NCBI GenBank assembly: GCA_026182355.1
Contig: JAPFBL010000243.1
Coordinates: forward strand, 1 to 64,000
Length of the DNA stretch: 64,000 nucleotides
Source of the DNA: Hermatobates lingyangjiaoensis
Lineage: Eukaryota; Arthropoda; Insecta; Hemiptera; Hermatobatidae
Direction of reading: 5' to 3'
Position numbers and translations under genes: made by a program. Below are positions 21,216-34,640 of this stretch, piece after piece (within the stretch, counting starts at the first letter, position 1; every line of letters starts with the position of its first letter). The notes under the pieces are model-generated. The model was not told where the DNA came from and ran no database searches. It was given only the letters and a program-made list of their open reading frames with translations.

Positions 21216-22085
21216 ATCTTTTAATAAATATGTCAGTGATATGTTACGTCAAGTAATTTATATCACGAGATCAAATTTATCTTTTTCATGTAACCAGTCA
21301 TTTTCATTTTTTTTTTTTTGGTATATATTGTATATAAAAATCACTCTCATTTATAGTATAGAAGAGAGAATATCGTTTGAAGTATAGAAGAGAAACCTTT
21401 GTAAAATGAGAAGGCTTTAGTAACAAAGTCTTGGGAAGAAACTACGATCTAAATATTAAATATGTAATTAACAATAAATAACTAATCCAGGCCTCTTTGA
21501 AACTCCTGGTCATAGGATAATAGAAGAATTTACTATGAAGTGGGTTTATGGAAAATGTACGAAGCGCGAGAAAGGACTGCATAATTTTGGTGAAACAAAT
21601 TGGCATTGCAGATTCAGTCAGCTCCTGGTCCGAGACCCCACATGCCAAACTGACACCCCTTTTGAGCTTCACCCTTCTAGTCTGCACGTTGTACTCGTAC
21701 TGACGTATTCTTTTGACAGTAAAAAAATCATGCTTATAAATCATAAATACTCAAGCATAATATCTACATAATTTTATTTTTACAAATAACTAAAATATTT
21801 ATTTTAATTTTATTGATTTTATTAAAAGTATTTATTTTGTAATTAATTAAATACTTATTTTTAAAACTTTTTAATTCAATGAAAATATTTTTTAACATAC
21901 CTTATTTGATGCCAAGTGCCTCAATTATGTTTAAGTTTATGAAGTTCAACTAGAGAAACAGTTGATAAGACTGTAGAATATTACCTGTTTTTAAAAGCGA
22001 AAAAAGAAAGATAAATTAATTTTATCTTGAGGTAGTTAAGCCGTCATAGTCAATTTATATATGTAATAATCTTTTTCTTTTTTAT
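21216..22085. other. AT-rich intronic sequence
   Basis: Overlapping open frames at 21442-21771 on both strands lack a recognisable domain; no gene called. Confidence 0.45.
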
Positions 22086-22345
22086 TCAGATTTGGTTCAG
22101 GAATAAATAATAAAACATATAACCTTTAACCCAACGTTTCTTCTGTATTTTTAGACATCTTCAGGGCTACATCAATACAGAATTTTAATCAATACAAATT
22201 TTGTATTAATTTAATTATGTAAATGTCTACAAATAAGGACGAAACGTCGCCTTAAAGGTGTTGTATTTTTTGAAGCTGGATTAAACATCGATAAAAAACA
22301 GAAATATTGTTAAATATATGTGGTAGAGATAAGAGAACATTTAAT
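22086..22345. repeat. Family H6 palindrome, partial
   Basis: The minus-oriented arm (about 22086-22180) contains CAACGTTTCTTCTG...GACATCTTCAGGGCT. The plus-oriented arm (about 22220-22340) has GACGAAACGTCGCCTTAAAGGTG but has lost its CTGAAGA half. Its outer sequence (TTAAATATATGTGGTAGAGATAAG) recurs, inverted, beside the better copy at 34.7 kb. Confidence 0.7.
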
Positions 22346-24034
22346 TATATTCAAACATTAAGCGCATTAATAATTTTTGTGTTAAGGACTTTCTTATGCC
22401 TTAATACATTTCAAATATATATTCTTCCAAATACCATTGTCTTTATTTACTCTATTAATACATGTTCATGTTTACTGAATATTATCGAATTGTGATGTGC
22501 TTATTTTTGATAATATATACTGTATGTGTTTCTTTCAAGTTTTGCACGACTCTACTCGGAAAACAAAAATTAAGTTAGGTAGAAGATTTCTTAGTAGGAA
22601 TCAAGATATTCCTTTTTGTTATCTATCATACTGTGGTAACTTATAGAATAGACTAGACTACCCGTGACCATTGGGTCATCCAACACCTTCCTTTTTAATG
22701 CAACCATGTTCATATAAATGCAGATAAACTCTAAATTAATTAAATTTTAATAAAAAGGATAATGACATATATTTTTAAGACAGTTCTCCTTATTTACAGT
22801 TTTTGTATATTTTGAATTTTCTAAGAAAAAAACTTCAATGTTTTTCTTCTGTTTGCCCTACTGAGAGCAACATGTAATTGGTCATGTTGAAATGCTGTTA
22901 AAGAAAAGAACTATGACTTTCTGTAAAGTCACTCCTAGAGACTTACGAATGAATATTCATGGCAAATGATAACTGAATTGGAAATTAAATCAGTTCAAAT
23001 AAATTTTAACATTTTTTAATCTCATAATTAAAACTATTTCCCTTTGACACCATTATGCGATAATTTTATTAACAATTACTTTATCATAAAGCTCCTCAGT
23101 TATTGGTCTTGTTCCATTACATAAGCGCGGTGTATCAATGTTTCTCATACATACACATGACACGAGCTTCCTTTTTTGAGTTCTAGCTTATGTTGGGGCA
23201 ATGAAGACAACTCATTGAGTCAAGCAGTTCTTGAGGTTAATGTGTGGGTTCTGTTCCTATACAAACCGAGTTCTATGACAGATACTGTTTAATTTCTCCA
23301 ATGGCTAGATCTCCAATGCCGACGTCGTGGGTTCGATGCCCACTAAATTTCAAACATATTATTCAATTTTGAGCGTATGTAAACATATAAACGCGGGTAA
23401 CAGAGTTTTATAAGGATATAGATAGATTAGAAATAACTATCACTGTACTTCCTAAGTCAGCTAGTGCAAAAAAATATTTCAACTTCACTATCGTTAGTAA
23501 ATAATAAATTGTATAAATTATATAATATTATTATATAATAAACTGTATAAATTATATAATATTATTATATAATAAATATATAATTATATAATAAAAGTAA
23601 TTTCATCATTTTATACAGAAAATATGATCAATTAGTTTTAAATCCTTCATAATATCCACACTCAGTTAAAACCATTCCATATTATCTTCTGGGATCGTCT
23701 ACCAGAAATTACACTTTTTACTTTAAGCATAAAATCACCGCACATTTTTAACACGAACAAGGAACATTGATTAAATTTTTATACAATTAATGAAAATTAA
23801 CAACAGATGCCAGGAGGCCTTCTATTTGGTTTAATTTGAATAATGTTTTATTTTTTTTTTTTAATAAATAATTTCTCCATTTTCTTTTTACTGTGATATA
23901 TAAGACACCATTATTCACCTGAGAAATTATTTTTATTGAATAATCACGATTGACTAATTATATATAATAAGTTTTTGATATTTGCGCTTTTAATTCTACT
24001 AAGTTTCTCATTTTTAGGAAGTATTGCAATTAAA
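22346..24034. other. AT-rich intronic sequence with a tRNA-like stretch
   Basis: At about 23300-23345, CTCCAATGGCTAGATCTC...GTGGGTTCGATGCCCAC resembles a tRNA A-box/B-box pair. It does not fold as a full tRNA and is probably a SINE head or tRNA pseudogene. The remainder, including TA-rich 23510-23600, shows nothing. Confidence 0.4.
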
Positions 24035-24895
24035 TATAATCAGTATTGATTGACTGTGGCATATTGATTGACTGTGGCATATTGATTGACTGTGGCAATC
24101 ACATGACTGGATACCGATTGGGTCATTGCCTTTCCTTTTATTACAGCTTACTATTCTACTGCTTTCATTTTATTTGAATAAAACTATCCAAAGAAAATGG
24201 TAGGTTTTCTTTATTGAATATATTTATAAAAGGAATTTGTTTGATGTTAGAATCTTACATTGATTGACTGTGCATATTGATTGACTGTGGCACATTGATT
24301 GACTGTGGCACATTGATTGACTGTGGCATATTGATTGACTGTGGCACATTGATTGACTGTGGCATATTGATTGACTGTGGCATATTGATTGACTGTGCAT
24401 ATTGATTGCTATATTGCTTCTGAGAGCACAGCTCGTTAGTTTAGTTAAGTGCTTAGGTGAATTACATGACTTAATTTTATTTTCCTTTTCTTTATTTAAC
24501 AGAGTAATAACATATCCAACTAGGGTTAACAACTTGAGTCAATTCAAGTAACGAAGTTTTATTTCTTACAGCTCGTGTTAAATTTGTCAATTTAAATAAC
24601 AAAGTTTTATTTCTTATAACATAAGTAAAGTTATATTAATTTCTTTTACAATTTTTTTGTTGCTAAATTATCCAGCATCAATAGTACTAAATTATTTTCA
24701 TTTTTGACTGTATTACTTGACTTTATTTTATCTAAGATTCTAACATCAAACAAATTCCTTTTATAAATATATTCAATAAAGAAAACCTACCCTTTTCTTA
24801 AGATAGTTTTATTCAAATAAAATGGAAGCAGTGGAATAGTCAGCTGTAATAAAAGGAAAGGCATGACCCAAGCGGTATCCAGTCATGTGTTTGGG
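24035..24895. mobile_element. Foldback element with ~150-bp inverted arms and internal 18-bp minisatellite
   Basis: Arms at about 24101-24257 and 24735-24892 are inverted copies; outer ends read CACATGACTGGATACC and GGTATCCAGTCATGTG. Just inside the left arm is a tandem array (24258-24412) of CATATTGATTGACTGTGG-type 18-bp units. Three more units lie just outside the left arm (24045-24098). No transposase is seen. Apparent peptide repeats (H-S-Q-S-I/M-C) are the array read in one frame. Confidence 0.8.
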
Positions 24896-25139
24896 TTAAC
24901 TAAAGTAGGGACTGGTATTGGTAGGCTACGATCCCGTATCCTCGGTCACATTCTACGTTTTGATTTTATTGTTTTTCAATTTAAGTTGGTTTATGTTTTT
25001 TTTTTTGCTTTAACGATAATTATATGCAGGCTTATGACGACTAATACATATACTTTTGTTTTGTATTAAGATAGTGATTCTTCTTCCACAATTTTATATA
25101 AATACGTAGTAAACTGCAAACAAAAATGGAGTCTAATTT

Positions 25140-25280
25140 AGTTCAAAAGTACTAATGAATTTATTACTTTATTATAAGTATAGTGACCTTGAAAAAATTT
25201 TATGTTGAGATTTTGATGGAATTAAATGTTTTGAGGTCCTCAAAGTCGTTTTTCGATGTTTTTTTTCATGGTATCTGTGA

Positions 25281-25349
<69 letters not shown>

Positions 25350-25560
25350 AGTGTATGTATGTGGGTGGGTGGGTGAGTGCGCATCTAAAAGTTTGTGCAC
25401 ACACTAGAGTCCAGAATCTTTGATGGATCAAATTTATATTTTTTTCAATAGTGGGCCTCATAGTGTAGATGTGCTGTATAGGTTGGGAGCAATTATTCAC
25501 ACTGGAAAGTCATTTTTTTTTTACCAAAATGTATTTTTAGACAACATTTTTTTCTCCTGA
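25140..25560. repeat. Interspersed repeat R1 with (GT)n core
   Basis: Carries TACTTTATTATAAGTATAGTGA, TTTTGAGGTCCTCAAAGTCG, (GT)n at about 25285-25345, then CCAGAATCTTTGATGGATCAA and GGGCCTCATAGTGTAGA. It matches 44250-44480 read in the opposite direction, so it is one family with a variable microsatellite. Confidence 0.65.
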
Positions 25561-25689
25561 ACTATTTATTCTAGAATCTTAAAATTTTGGATAATATGAA
25601 GCAACAAATGCAATAACTGAAATAATCTAAATAATTGTAATTATATAATTTACATAATTGTAAATTTGGTTTTACAAAATGTTTATTAC

Positions 25690-25920
25690 TCCTGTGGTAA
25701 TACCAATGATATTATATGGCCCAATTGTGTGATATACAAAAATAATGGCATATATTGATAACTGGTTCAATCACTATCTGTACTAACTTGAAGGTACAGA
25801 TAGGTCTTAAAGTCTAATAACACCTAATAAACTTTGGGATATTATATACCCAAAAAGTTTTGATATTACATTTACTTATAGTAAAGTTGAGTGTTGGCCA
25901 TTCCAGATATTTTATTAATC
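25690..25920. repeat. Interspersed repeat R2, copy 1
   Basis: Shares ATATATTGATAACTG, CAATCACTATCTGTACTA and the end TTTACTTATAGTAAAGTTGAGTG with 49195-49450. The end also occurs inverted at 38500-38540 and 41446-41510. Confidence 0.65.
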
Positions 25921-26383
25921 CCAGTGATACTTGTGACTTGTAGACTACAATATGTTGTAATATACAAATGTCCCAATATAATTGTCTACAGTCAATCGGA
26001 GTTTCTAACTGATTACAACATTTGATGTTTGCAACCATAGTTGAAACATTATGTTGAGTTTCTACCTTATGTTGAGAGGAGAACAAATAAAGAATCCAAT
26101 GAAGAAATACAATTGGAATTTAAGAGAAATGTGGTACAGTATTGATTTTTGCCAAGTGACAATATTGACTTACTTGATTTCGTGACAGTTGACGTGGCAG
26201 CTATTGTTTCTATTTATTTATGCAAAACAGAATAGAGCTCGGCTTCTCAGCAAACAGTGCCACCAATCACATATATATGCAATCATTTTTATCCACATAT
26301 TAATTATTGTAAATTTAGGAATATAATGCTTCTTATAATGTGCAATCTGTTATAATGTGGTATTTACTAATATTGGGGGAATA

Positions 26384-26545
26384 TAAATAAATTACGTCTC
26401 CACACAAAAAAAAGTTTAATATGAAAACTAACAATGCATTTCGAACACTTAGATGTAACCTGAAGAAGAACACTAAGTGTTCGAAACGCGTTGTCAGTTT
26501 TCATATTAAAGTTTTCTTGTGTGGAGACGTAATTTTTTTATATTC
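26384..26545. repeat. Palindrome P9 with family H5 hammerhead-like core
   Basis: Arms at about 26390-26452 and 26472-26535. The plus-strand core is CTGAAGA-A-GAACACT-A-AGTGTTC-GAAACGCGTT (about 26460-26492): a perfect stem II and a self-complementary ACGCGT stem III. Stem I is weak. Relatives are at 51960-52000 and 56250-56400. Confidence 0.75.
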
Positions 26546-28290
26546 CCCAATATATAATGTTTTTGTATTCAGAATAACCCACAACAATAGCAATTTTATT
26601 TTTTTGTTCTTTATATTGAAATCTTTATTAGCCACTTTGAATCACTCCATAGTGCCCACCTCTAACCACCTCTAACCTGTTTTGACTTTATACGTGTTCC
26701 TAAGCTTCTCAGCCATATAACCACCAAAATCAAATCAGGCCGATCAGTTCAACGTGCTGCACTTTAGCCACTTTAAATCACTCCAAAGTGCCCGAGGTGA
26801 CCACGTGAGGTGGGCCCACACAGTACTACGTCGCGCATCAAGACTTACGTCATACACCAGTACCAGGTCAGCGTACTCAAATCGGGTATCAAAAAGTCAT
26901 ACAGTCTGATACAATGACCTATTACCTTACCAGCAGGAGGGTGGAGCTCTATAGCACCGGACGCCCGTGGGCCTTTACCAGTAGTGCAAGTATTCTTTTC
27001 ATTGTACCTATTTCATATACATATTCCAGGAATGCGTATCTGAATTTATGGCTGAATGCCTTGTCTCTGGTAGCAACCACCTACAGTGAGAGCAACCACT
27101 GTAGGATCACCAGTTACAGTTCATTCCTAACCCATCCTCTTATCACAGTAGATAGTTACATTACTATCAGTATTGTTACAGTATATTTACTGTACAGTAC
27201 AGTCATCATGATACAGTCTTTGCCTGAAATCTTTGCCATAATGAATAATATAAATAATAACAATTAATATTAATTAAAATAAACAATATATTAATATTAA
27301 TAAAAAATTAATTGTCATTAATGAGTTAAACAATAAATAATGTATATTAATTTTACTAATAACAGAACATCTGGGTGTCTCCGTGTCTTAGAAGATAAAT
27401 CTCTCTATCATTGCTGCTGCCACAGAACGTGGCTTCAATTTTCTTCATTCTGAGTGTTTCAGATCTGAGTTTTGTATTTCAGTCATGAAATGTAGAATAT
27501 TAATTAGTCAAGTAATAAAAATGGAAATTAATAATTTTTTTAGTTCTATTAATTTATACTTATATAATTAAATACTATCTGCTAATTACTAATTACTAAT
27601 ACTATCTGATAATTTGTATTTTAGACTTAAGTGAAGAAGAACGATAGATGATAAAACAAGATGTTTTATAAATCTCTTTTGTTATTATGGAAGCTGCTTT
27701 TGTTAGGGCAACGGTGTCATTTTTAATCTTTATGAGGTTGTTTAACTTTACAGTTAACGATTAATCTTTCTTACCGAAGTCATTCATTCATCTATTTTTA
27801 TTAAGAACAGCATTCATACTGAAGAATAAATGCAAATCGACTCATTTCTATTCAGCATTTGGTTTCAATTTCTATGTAGATGAGACGTAATGAAGCCTGG
27901 GTTAACCCAAATTAATGCTGTAAGACTGATTTTCATAATTGATAGCTGTCAAATCAGCTGAGCACGTTACCAAGTCCTTATTGTCATTGTAATATTGACT
28001 TTGTTCCCAAAGTGGAGATGGTTTATCTGTATTCAATAGTCATACTGTTTTCCATTAAAGACTATATACAGTGAAGGCGATTTATAATATCAATCGAGCA
28101 GTCAATATGTAATATCAGTCAGATGTAATATCGCACTCAGCGACAAAAGCACATCGCTAACCTAATTCCCTTTGATTTTTCATCGGAAAAATTAAAAAAA
28201 AAATAAAATTTTTCATAGAAACAAGCTCAGAATACTTTCCAATAATAATATATATCATTAAACTGATATAAATGAATAAACATTTACTTT
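26546..28290. other. Intronic sequence, unassigned
   Basis: A less AT-rich part at 26690-26960 contains two diverged copies of GCCACTTTxAATCACTCCAxAGTGCCC (26631 and 26766). The open frame 26914-27267 shows no known domain. Nothing else is supportable. Confidence 0.4.
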
Positions 28291-28294
28291 AAAT

Positions 28295-28470
28295 TACCAA
28301 AAACACGACACAGAAAAAAGATAAAATACACACCAAAATTCAATATTTCGAACTGTTGTTCATTGAATGATGACGGACAACAGTTCGAAATATTGAATTT
28401 AGTAAGTGTATATTTTATGTTTTTTCTGTGTCATGTTTTGTGTAATTTAAAGTTTTATAGTCCGTGTGGA
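28295..28470. repeat. PLE-end palindrome P10 (P1 family)
   Basis: Arms of about 70 bp (about 28297-28365 and 28375-28450) share AAAATTCAATATTTCGAACTG / CAGTTCGAAATATTGAATTT. The right core reads TGATGAC-GGAC-AACA-GTTC-GAAATAT. No (TA)n flank remains. Confidence 0.75.
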
Positions 28471-30459
28471 TTGTTTCTTGAATTTAGTGAATAAACCTTT
28501 ATTAAGAGCATAATGCCCAAGTTATAGATTGGTGGAGTAGCCGTACAGAGAGCACTGTCTCTCCCCACCAGGCTTTTTCCCCTTCGTCCATTAATAGATA
28601 TACTATAAAAGCTATAACTAGTAGGTTACTACTAGTAGTAAACTATAAATTATGTATATAACTGTAAACTTGTAACTCTAGATAATATTTACTTTAAAAT
28701 AATTTATTGATTTTTCCTAATATTTCTAGAATAATTTCGACAATCACGATTGAATCCCTCTTCATTTATTATCTTCCAAATGAAGATATATTTTAAATTG
28801 AACACCTCTCACCCAATTAGAATATTAACATCTTCTGAACAATTTGGTAGGTTAGAAAACTTATACTTACAGGTTATTAACACATTCTGAACTGTTTGGA
28901 ATGTTAGAAATCTTACAGACTTATAAATTATTGACCTTTTCTGAACAATTTGGGGTGTTAAAATTCTTACACACTTACAGGGTGTGCTTTAAATACTTGC
29001 TTAAATACTCACAGTATTTTAAAAAAAAAATAAAAAAACTTCAAGTTTTATGTTTTAATGGCTGTATGTTTATTAATCCATATTGCATTTTATTTTTCTC
29101 TTTCAGTTGTTACTTTCATAAAAAATGTGAATATTAATATTTGTATAAAACTCATACAGTTATACATATAATAATACATAATCAATTAATTCATAAACAC
29201 TTATTTTTTCATTCTCTTATTAAATTGGGTTTAATGTACCTTTGAAGTCATGAATGCACACACCAGATTTAAACAATCTTCATTAACCAAATCAGAGAGA
29301 ATATTCTTTTAATATTCTACATGGCTAAGTTAAATATGCCTTTTATAATAGGATTATATATAATGTATATTTTTTTATACTCGAAAATATTATTAATTAA
29401 ATGCCAAAAGATCAAAAAAGAGTGTATGGTTAAAAAGTGTGAGGGGGAGAGAGAGAGAGAGAGAGCGAGTGACAAAGTGAGAAGAAAGGAGAGATAGATA
29501 TACGGCAAGTAATAAAATTGGCAAATTTTATTAACTAATAGAAGAATAATGTATCGGTTAAATAATTTCCTGATTTTTTTTTGGAAACTTTGAATATTTT
29601 TTATCCGTTATTATTTTTTCAAGGACCCTAATATATTTCTTTCGCGAAATTATCAAATCTAGTTAATTTAAATAGTTAATTTAATACATATATGATAAAA
29701 AATGATCAAATTTATACCAACAATTAATATATGAGCCGCTTATTTTGAAAGTGGCCTAATTCCATTTATGTTAAAATCGAGATATTTAAGGGTTTGCGTT
29801 TTACAAAATTTAAAAATATTGTCATTTTATTTATCAACTAATTTTTGTTATAAAAATTCTTAGTAATTTTAAATAAATTTTGTACAATTTGCTGCAAGAG
29901 GTAAAGATAACGTAAAAATGTAATTATTTAAATAGCTAGCTAAATTTTTTTTGGAAAATGGAATTAGGCCACTTTCAAAATAAACTCATATAAGACTATG
30001 AAATATTTTAATCTTTTGTGAAATGTATATTACTCATTCATTTTATTTACTATATTCCTTATACATTAGTCAAGTATAGTGTAGTAATGCTGACAGTTCG
30101 TAGTGGTATTTGTGAATTGACTAGAATAATAATCCTCGACAATATAAGATGGCATTACGGTATAAAGCAAATGTTACACAAATATTCATTTTTTATCAAA
30201 TTTAACTATTTAAAAATGTTTATTATATTAATAGTTAATTATAATATAAATTATTTTAACATTAAATATGTGCCACAATTATAAAAAAAAAAGAAGAAAA
30301 GTCAAATGATGTGGGTAGTTTTTAAGATGTTTTAGATTTTCTGTGCATAAATAAAAATTTTAGAAGAGAAACGAATAAAAATGCACAAAATTTGAAACTT
30401 TATTTTGTCAACTGAAATTGATGGTCAGATCATCACTTTACTGTGCTAGTGTTATACTG

Positions 30460-30461
<2 letters not shown>
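28471..30461. other. AT-rich intronic sequence
   Basis: A (GA)n tract lies at about 29445-29466. A short inverted pair AATTAGGCCACTTTCAAAATAA (29956-) faces its complement near 29735-29760. No gene is seen. Confidence 0.45.
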
Positions 30462-30542
<81 letters not shown>

Positions 30543-30595
30543 TGTGTATGCGTGCGTGTGTGTGTATATGTCTGAGTGTCTGTGTGTGCATGCGT

Positions 30596-30637
<42 letters not shown>

Positions 30638-30640
30638 AAG
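30462..30640. repeat. Compound (GT)n-(GA)n microsatellite
   Basis: (GT)n 30462-30488, (GA)n about 30489-30538, then a second (GT)n-(GA)n block at 30594-30637. Open frames on both strands here are simple repeats. Confidence 0.95.
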
Positions 30641-31179
30641 CGAAAACAGAGAGTGTGTGAGTGTAACAAAGAAAAGGGAAAGACAGAGTGCATCACTTAA
30701 TGAATGCAATGACTTCATAATGCTGCCATAAACAAAGTTTGGATTCTTTCTAAATATTTACTTTACAGCTTTGTAGAATAAATTGAAGAAACGCAATTGG
30801 AAAAATACTATTACTGTAAATTAGAGACCAGTTTCACTTGAGAAGGCTTATAGGTTTCTGACAGATGAAATTCATATTTTTAAATATATTCTTAAATTAT
30901 TTTTGTTTCTGCACATCTCATCAACAATATATCTATTTTATGAACAAAAACATATTGACTAAGTTATGAAATAAAATTAGTTGGATTGATCAGTTATAGT
31001 TTTCAATGATTCCACGAAATAATTTTTACAAACGAATAAAATATTTCATAGCTTTAAAATTGAATTATCCATTGCAGTACTCTTAAAGTAAGGTAACGAC
31101 ATTCGCCAATTTTAACAAGTGTATTTCTTTTTATCCTTTCTACTCACTCTTTGTCTCTCAATCTCTCTCTCTGTCTCTC

Positions 31180-31180
31180 A

Positions 31181-31226
<46 letters not shown>
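31180..31226. repeat. (CA)n microsatellite
   Basis: Uninterrupted CA dinucleotides after a CT-rich lead (31150-31178). Confidence 0.95.
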
Positions 31227-31227
<1 letters not shown>

Positions 31228-31254
31228 CACACACACTACAAGATTAATAAAGAT

Positions 31255-31620
31255 TTAAAACTGCTTACGTCTCAACATTCCACCACACTCAGATAAACCA
31301 GAAGAAGTAGACTGTATATTCGAAATGCATTGCTTTGTTTGTTTAGAGACTTCGTCCATCACTTCAAAGTTTTATACATTAAAAAATAAAATTTTGTTTT
31401 TTTTGTTTCTTTTTAGTATTGATCAGGAATATAAAATCATACCAGCAGGCTGTGATTGATTTAAAAAAAATATTCACAATTAATTCGTCGAATTTAATTA
31501 ATTCGATTAATTATTAAAAACGAAGCAACGCATTTCGAATAAACAGTATATTTCCTCAGGTTTATTTTATTGTGGTAGGAATGTTGAGACGTAAGCAACT
31601 TTTAAATCTTTACTTTACTG
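31255..31620. repeat. Diverged H5-type palindrome
   Basis: The left arm (about 31255-31345) has TTACGTCTCAACATTCCACCACA and GAAGAAGTAGACTG...TTCGAAATGCAT. The right arm (about 31515-31615) is its inverse (ATGCATTTCGAA-like, GTGGTAGGAATGTTGAGACGTAA). The spacer is unrelated AT-rich sequence. Confidence 0.6.
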
Positions 31621-32935
31621 ATAGTTAACTGAAGTGTGTATGGGAGAGAGAGAGAGAGGAGAGAGAGAAGCGAGAAATAGTGAGTTTATGAGTATGAGAG
31701 AGAAAGAGTGAAAGGAAAGGATAAATAGAAATACATTTCATTGGCGATTTCATTAACTTACAGAAGAATAATGCAATGGATAATTCAATTTTATTCGTTT
31801 GTGAAATTTATTTTGTGGAGTGATTGAAAACTATAACTGTATCAATCCAATTATTTTTACTTCATTGCTAAGTCAATTCGTTTTTGTTACTTCTATATAT
31901 TGCCTTTACTTCTAAAGCTCGAAAAAATGACATTGGTATAAAGAAATCTTATTATGTGCTTTTGAAAGTCTTGAATGAAAACTAAGCAGTTATTCAGCAG
32001 AATATTGGACTACTCTAATTGGTGTGTGTGTCAAGAAATAATGGAGAAGTTTTCGCGGCGACTGGAAGCCATGTGAAGATGCTTTGAACTTAGTAAAACT
32101 GTAATTAAAAAATACGAGTATTGTGAAAAAAAAACGATATTTGACTTTTCATCCTTCAGTAACTTCGAAAATCTATTTTTTATTATTTAATAATATTTTT
32201 GACAGTTCTAACAAGTTCAGGGTAAAGTGGTTATGATTTTTTTGAGAAATTATTATTTTAATATTATAATATTTTTGTTTGTATTCTTAGATATATAAAA
32301 ATTGTATTTCTAAATATACACACGAATATAATGTTAAAAACAAAAAAATATTCTTTTCTTCGTTGTTTAAAGACAATGGTGTTTATTTTTATTATTTCTT
32401 CAAGGAGCAGGTTGTATGAAAGCTTTTTTTAACACTTTCAGTAGACTTATGTAAATTTAAGTTTTCAATAAGACCTTCTCGTCCTTTTTAATCATTATTA
32501 TTAACTGAGATTGATCCAATTTTAGCATCTTAACGAGACATAGAGCGTCTTATGAGGATTTGGAATACTAGAATATTCATGATTCTACTAATAGACTTCA
32601 AAATCTGTTTGGTTCCTATCTCTTGAATACATCCTAAACCGAATATATTAAATAAAATCTCATTTATTTCTAAGAAACATTAAGGAATCTACTGTATGAA
32701 ATATATGTTTATTTATAATTTTAAATTGTAGTAGAATAAAGTTTTATTCAGTTGTTAACATTCTAACGGTTGTAACCGTGGTGGATACATCAATTTCTAT
32801 CATATTACCAACAAAGTTAAGGAACTTAGAGCATGTAGTACTTTGATGAGTGGTACCAAGAGCTGTCAGCTGCCAGGTAATATAGATCGCACATGGTTTA
32901 AATGTCTAATAACAATGATTGAGCAACACTTATCA
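31621..32935. other. AT-rich intronic sequence
   Basis: Short GA-rich patch at 31644-31670; no gene or family recognised. Confidence 0.45.
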
Positions 32936-33028
32936 TAATAGGGAATTTCAAAAATTACGTCTCTACACAAAAAAATAGTTTAATATCAAAACCACCAACG
33001 CATTTAAAACTTTTATTGTTCTCCTTCA

Positions 33029-33030
<2 letters not shown>
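32936..33030. repeat. Single H5-type PLE end abutting (TA)n
   Basis: AATTACGTCTCTACACAAAAAA...CAACGCATTTAAAAC matches the left arm of the 26.4-kb palindrome and stops at the (TA)n array 33031-33095. Confidence 0.6.
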
Positions 33031-33099
<69 letters not shown>

Positions 33100-33480
33100 T
33101 AGAGAAACGATTCTTCGAACTGAATAAACTAGAATTTAAAAAAGAACACATAGAAAGGAAACCACTGAACTCACTACTATATTTCGATGTCCTCGTCTTC
33201 AGGAAAGGAAGTGAATCGCTCCAAAGGCTGATAACGACTGACTTGGCGTTCGAACTGAAGCACTCAAACAGTGTAGCCAACTTTCGGAGGAAAGGTAGTC
33301 AGGGAAGATAAAGAGATAAAAGCCAAATAAAAATTAAAAAATGAAAACATTTAACTAAAATAAAATTTAAAGCTGATAACAACTTAAAAAAAAAAAAAAA
33401 AAAAAATCAACGATTGAGGTTAAGCCCAGGAGCCGATCTACCGCCCAGAAGACTAATAAGTGCTTCTTCTTCAGAAGAAC
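33031..33480 (-). pseudogene. Penelope-like element, 3' end and C-terminal codons
   Basis: Minus strand: SSEEEALISLLGGRSAPGLNLNR and stop near 33411, almost the same C-terminus as the ORF ending at 8557. About 200 bp further on is a hammerhead-like core (about 33172-33215: CTGAAGA-C-GAGGACATC-GAAATATAG), and then (TA)n at 33031-33095. The order ORF end, UTR, ribozyme-like core, (TA)n is the standard PLE 3' end in this window. The rest of the ORF is missing. Confidence 0.75.
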
Positions 33481-33489
33481 TGAAGAAGA

Positions 33490-33965
33490 CAATCAAACAC
33501 TGAAATCAATCAAAAATAATTCTTAAATCAATCTACAGTAACACTCATATCAATCTACAGTACACGGAAATCAACCTACAGTAATGATGAAATCAACCTG
33601 AGTAATACTGAAATCAACCTACAGTACATTGAAATCAACCTACAGTAATACTGAAATCAACCTACAGTACACTCAAATCGACCAACAGAAACACTGAAAA
33701 TTTGAGGAACACTGAAATTAAGGTACAGTAACACTGAATTCAACCTAAAGTAATTCTTAAATCAATATACGGTAATACTGCAATCAACCTACAGTAACAC
33801 CCAAATCAATCTACAGTAATACTGAAATCAACCTACAGTAATACTACAATCAACCTACAGTAATACTGAAATCAACCTACAGTAACACTGTAATCAATCT
33901 ACAGTACACTCAAATCAACCTACAGTAATACTGAAATCAATCTACAGTAATACTGAAAATCTCAG
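33490..33965. repeat. ~22-bp minisatellite (AATACTGAAATCAACCTACAGT)
   Basis: About 20 degenerate units of the type TACTGAAATCAACCTACAG, varying at a few positions and in length (20-23 bp). No coding sense. It directly follows the PLE fragment above. Confidence 0.9.
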
Positions 33966-34640
33966 TAACTTGATTTAATACTATTTTTAATACTCGTAGT
34001 TCAGATAAGTTGTGTGTAAATGCTGTTACGAATATTTTGCGACATCTTTATTTTATTTTTTTAAAATTTTTGTTTGTATTCTTAGATGTCTAAAGATAAT
34101 AAAAACAAAATCTGTTGTTAAAAATGCAAATTTAATGTTAATAAATACAAAAATATTAATTTCTTCTTGCTTTAAAGGCAATTGTGTTTATTTATTATTG
34201 TTTGATCATCTTGCCATCTCTTTTAGTTAAAGCTGCTTTTATTTTATAGAAAGAATTTATTTTTGATTAAAGTTCTGATAGTGCCAGGAATAAATTTGAA
34301 AGTTCTGCCTGGCAAGGTGTTTGCTTTCCTGTTGAATGACTTGCAGGCACAAGAGGTGAACGCCCTTTAATATTGTAAAGTGATAGCTTTTAAAATGGTA
34401 AAAGGTCTATTGTTGAGACAGCTGGTAGTCTTGTCTTAAAGACATCATTTCGAATACTACGCTCTCAGTGTAACAATTCAATGTAATGGTATTCAAGAAA
34501 TAGCAGACAGTGTTATTTGCAGTTAATTCCACTCAAAGTAGCTTATTTACTTTTCCTCCATAAACAAAGAATAAATCAAGCTTGTGTACCAAACAGGTTG
34601 TTTAATAGCATCTTTAAGAGTTCTATATGAATCACATTTT
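33966..34640. other. AT-rich intronic sequence
   Basis: No gene or family recognised. Confidence 0.45.

Noticed and set aside
24224..24532. Frame with repeated H-S-Q-S-I-C peptide
   Set aside because: It is an 18-bp minisatellite inside a foldback element; no other coding signal.
25172..25500. Long open frames of T-H repeats on the minus strand
   Set aside because: They translate the (GT)n microsatellite in repeat R1.
26914..27267. 117-codon plus-strand open frame
   Set aside because: No domain, AT-rich tail of N codons, no splice or promoter support; could be chance.
30418..30718. Four overlapping open frames on both strands
   Set aside because: All are (GT)n-(GA)n simple repeats ([16 protein letters not shown]).
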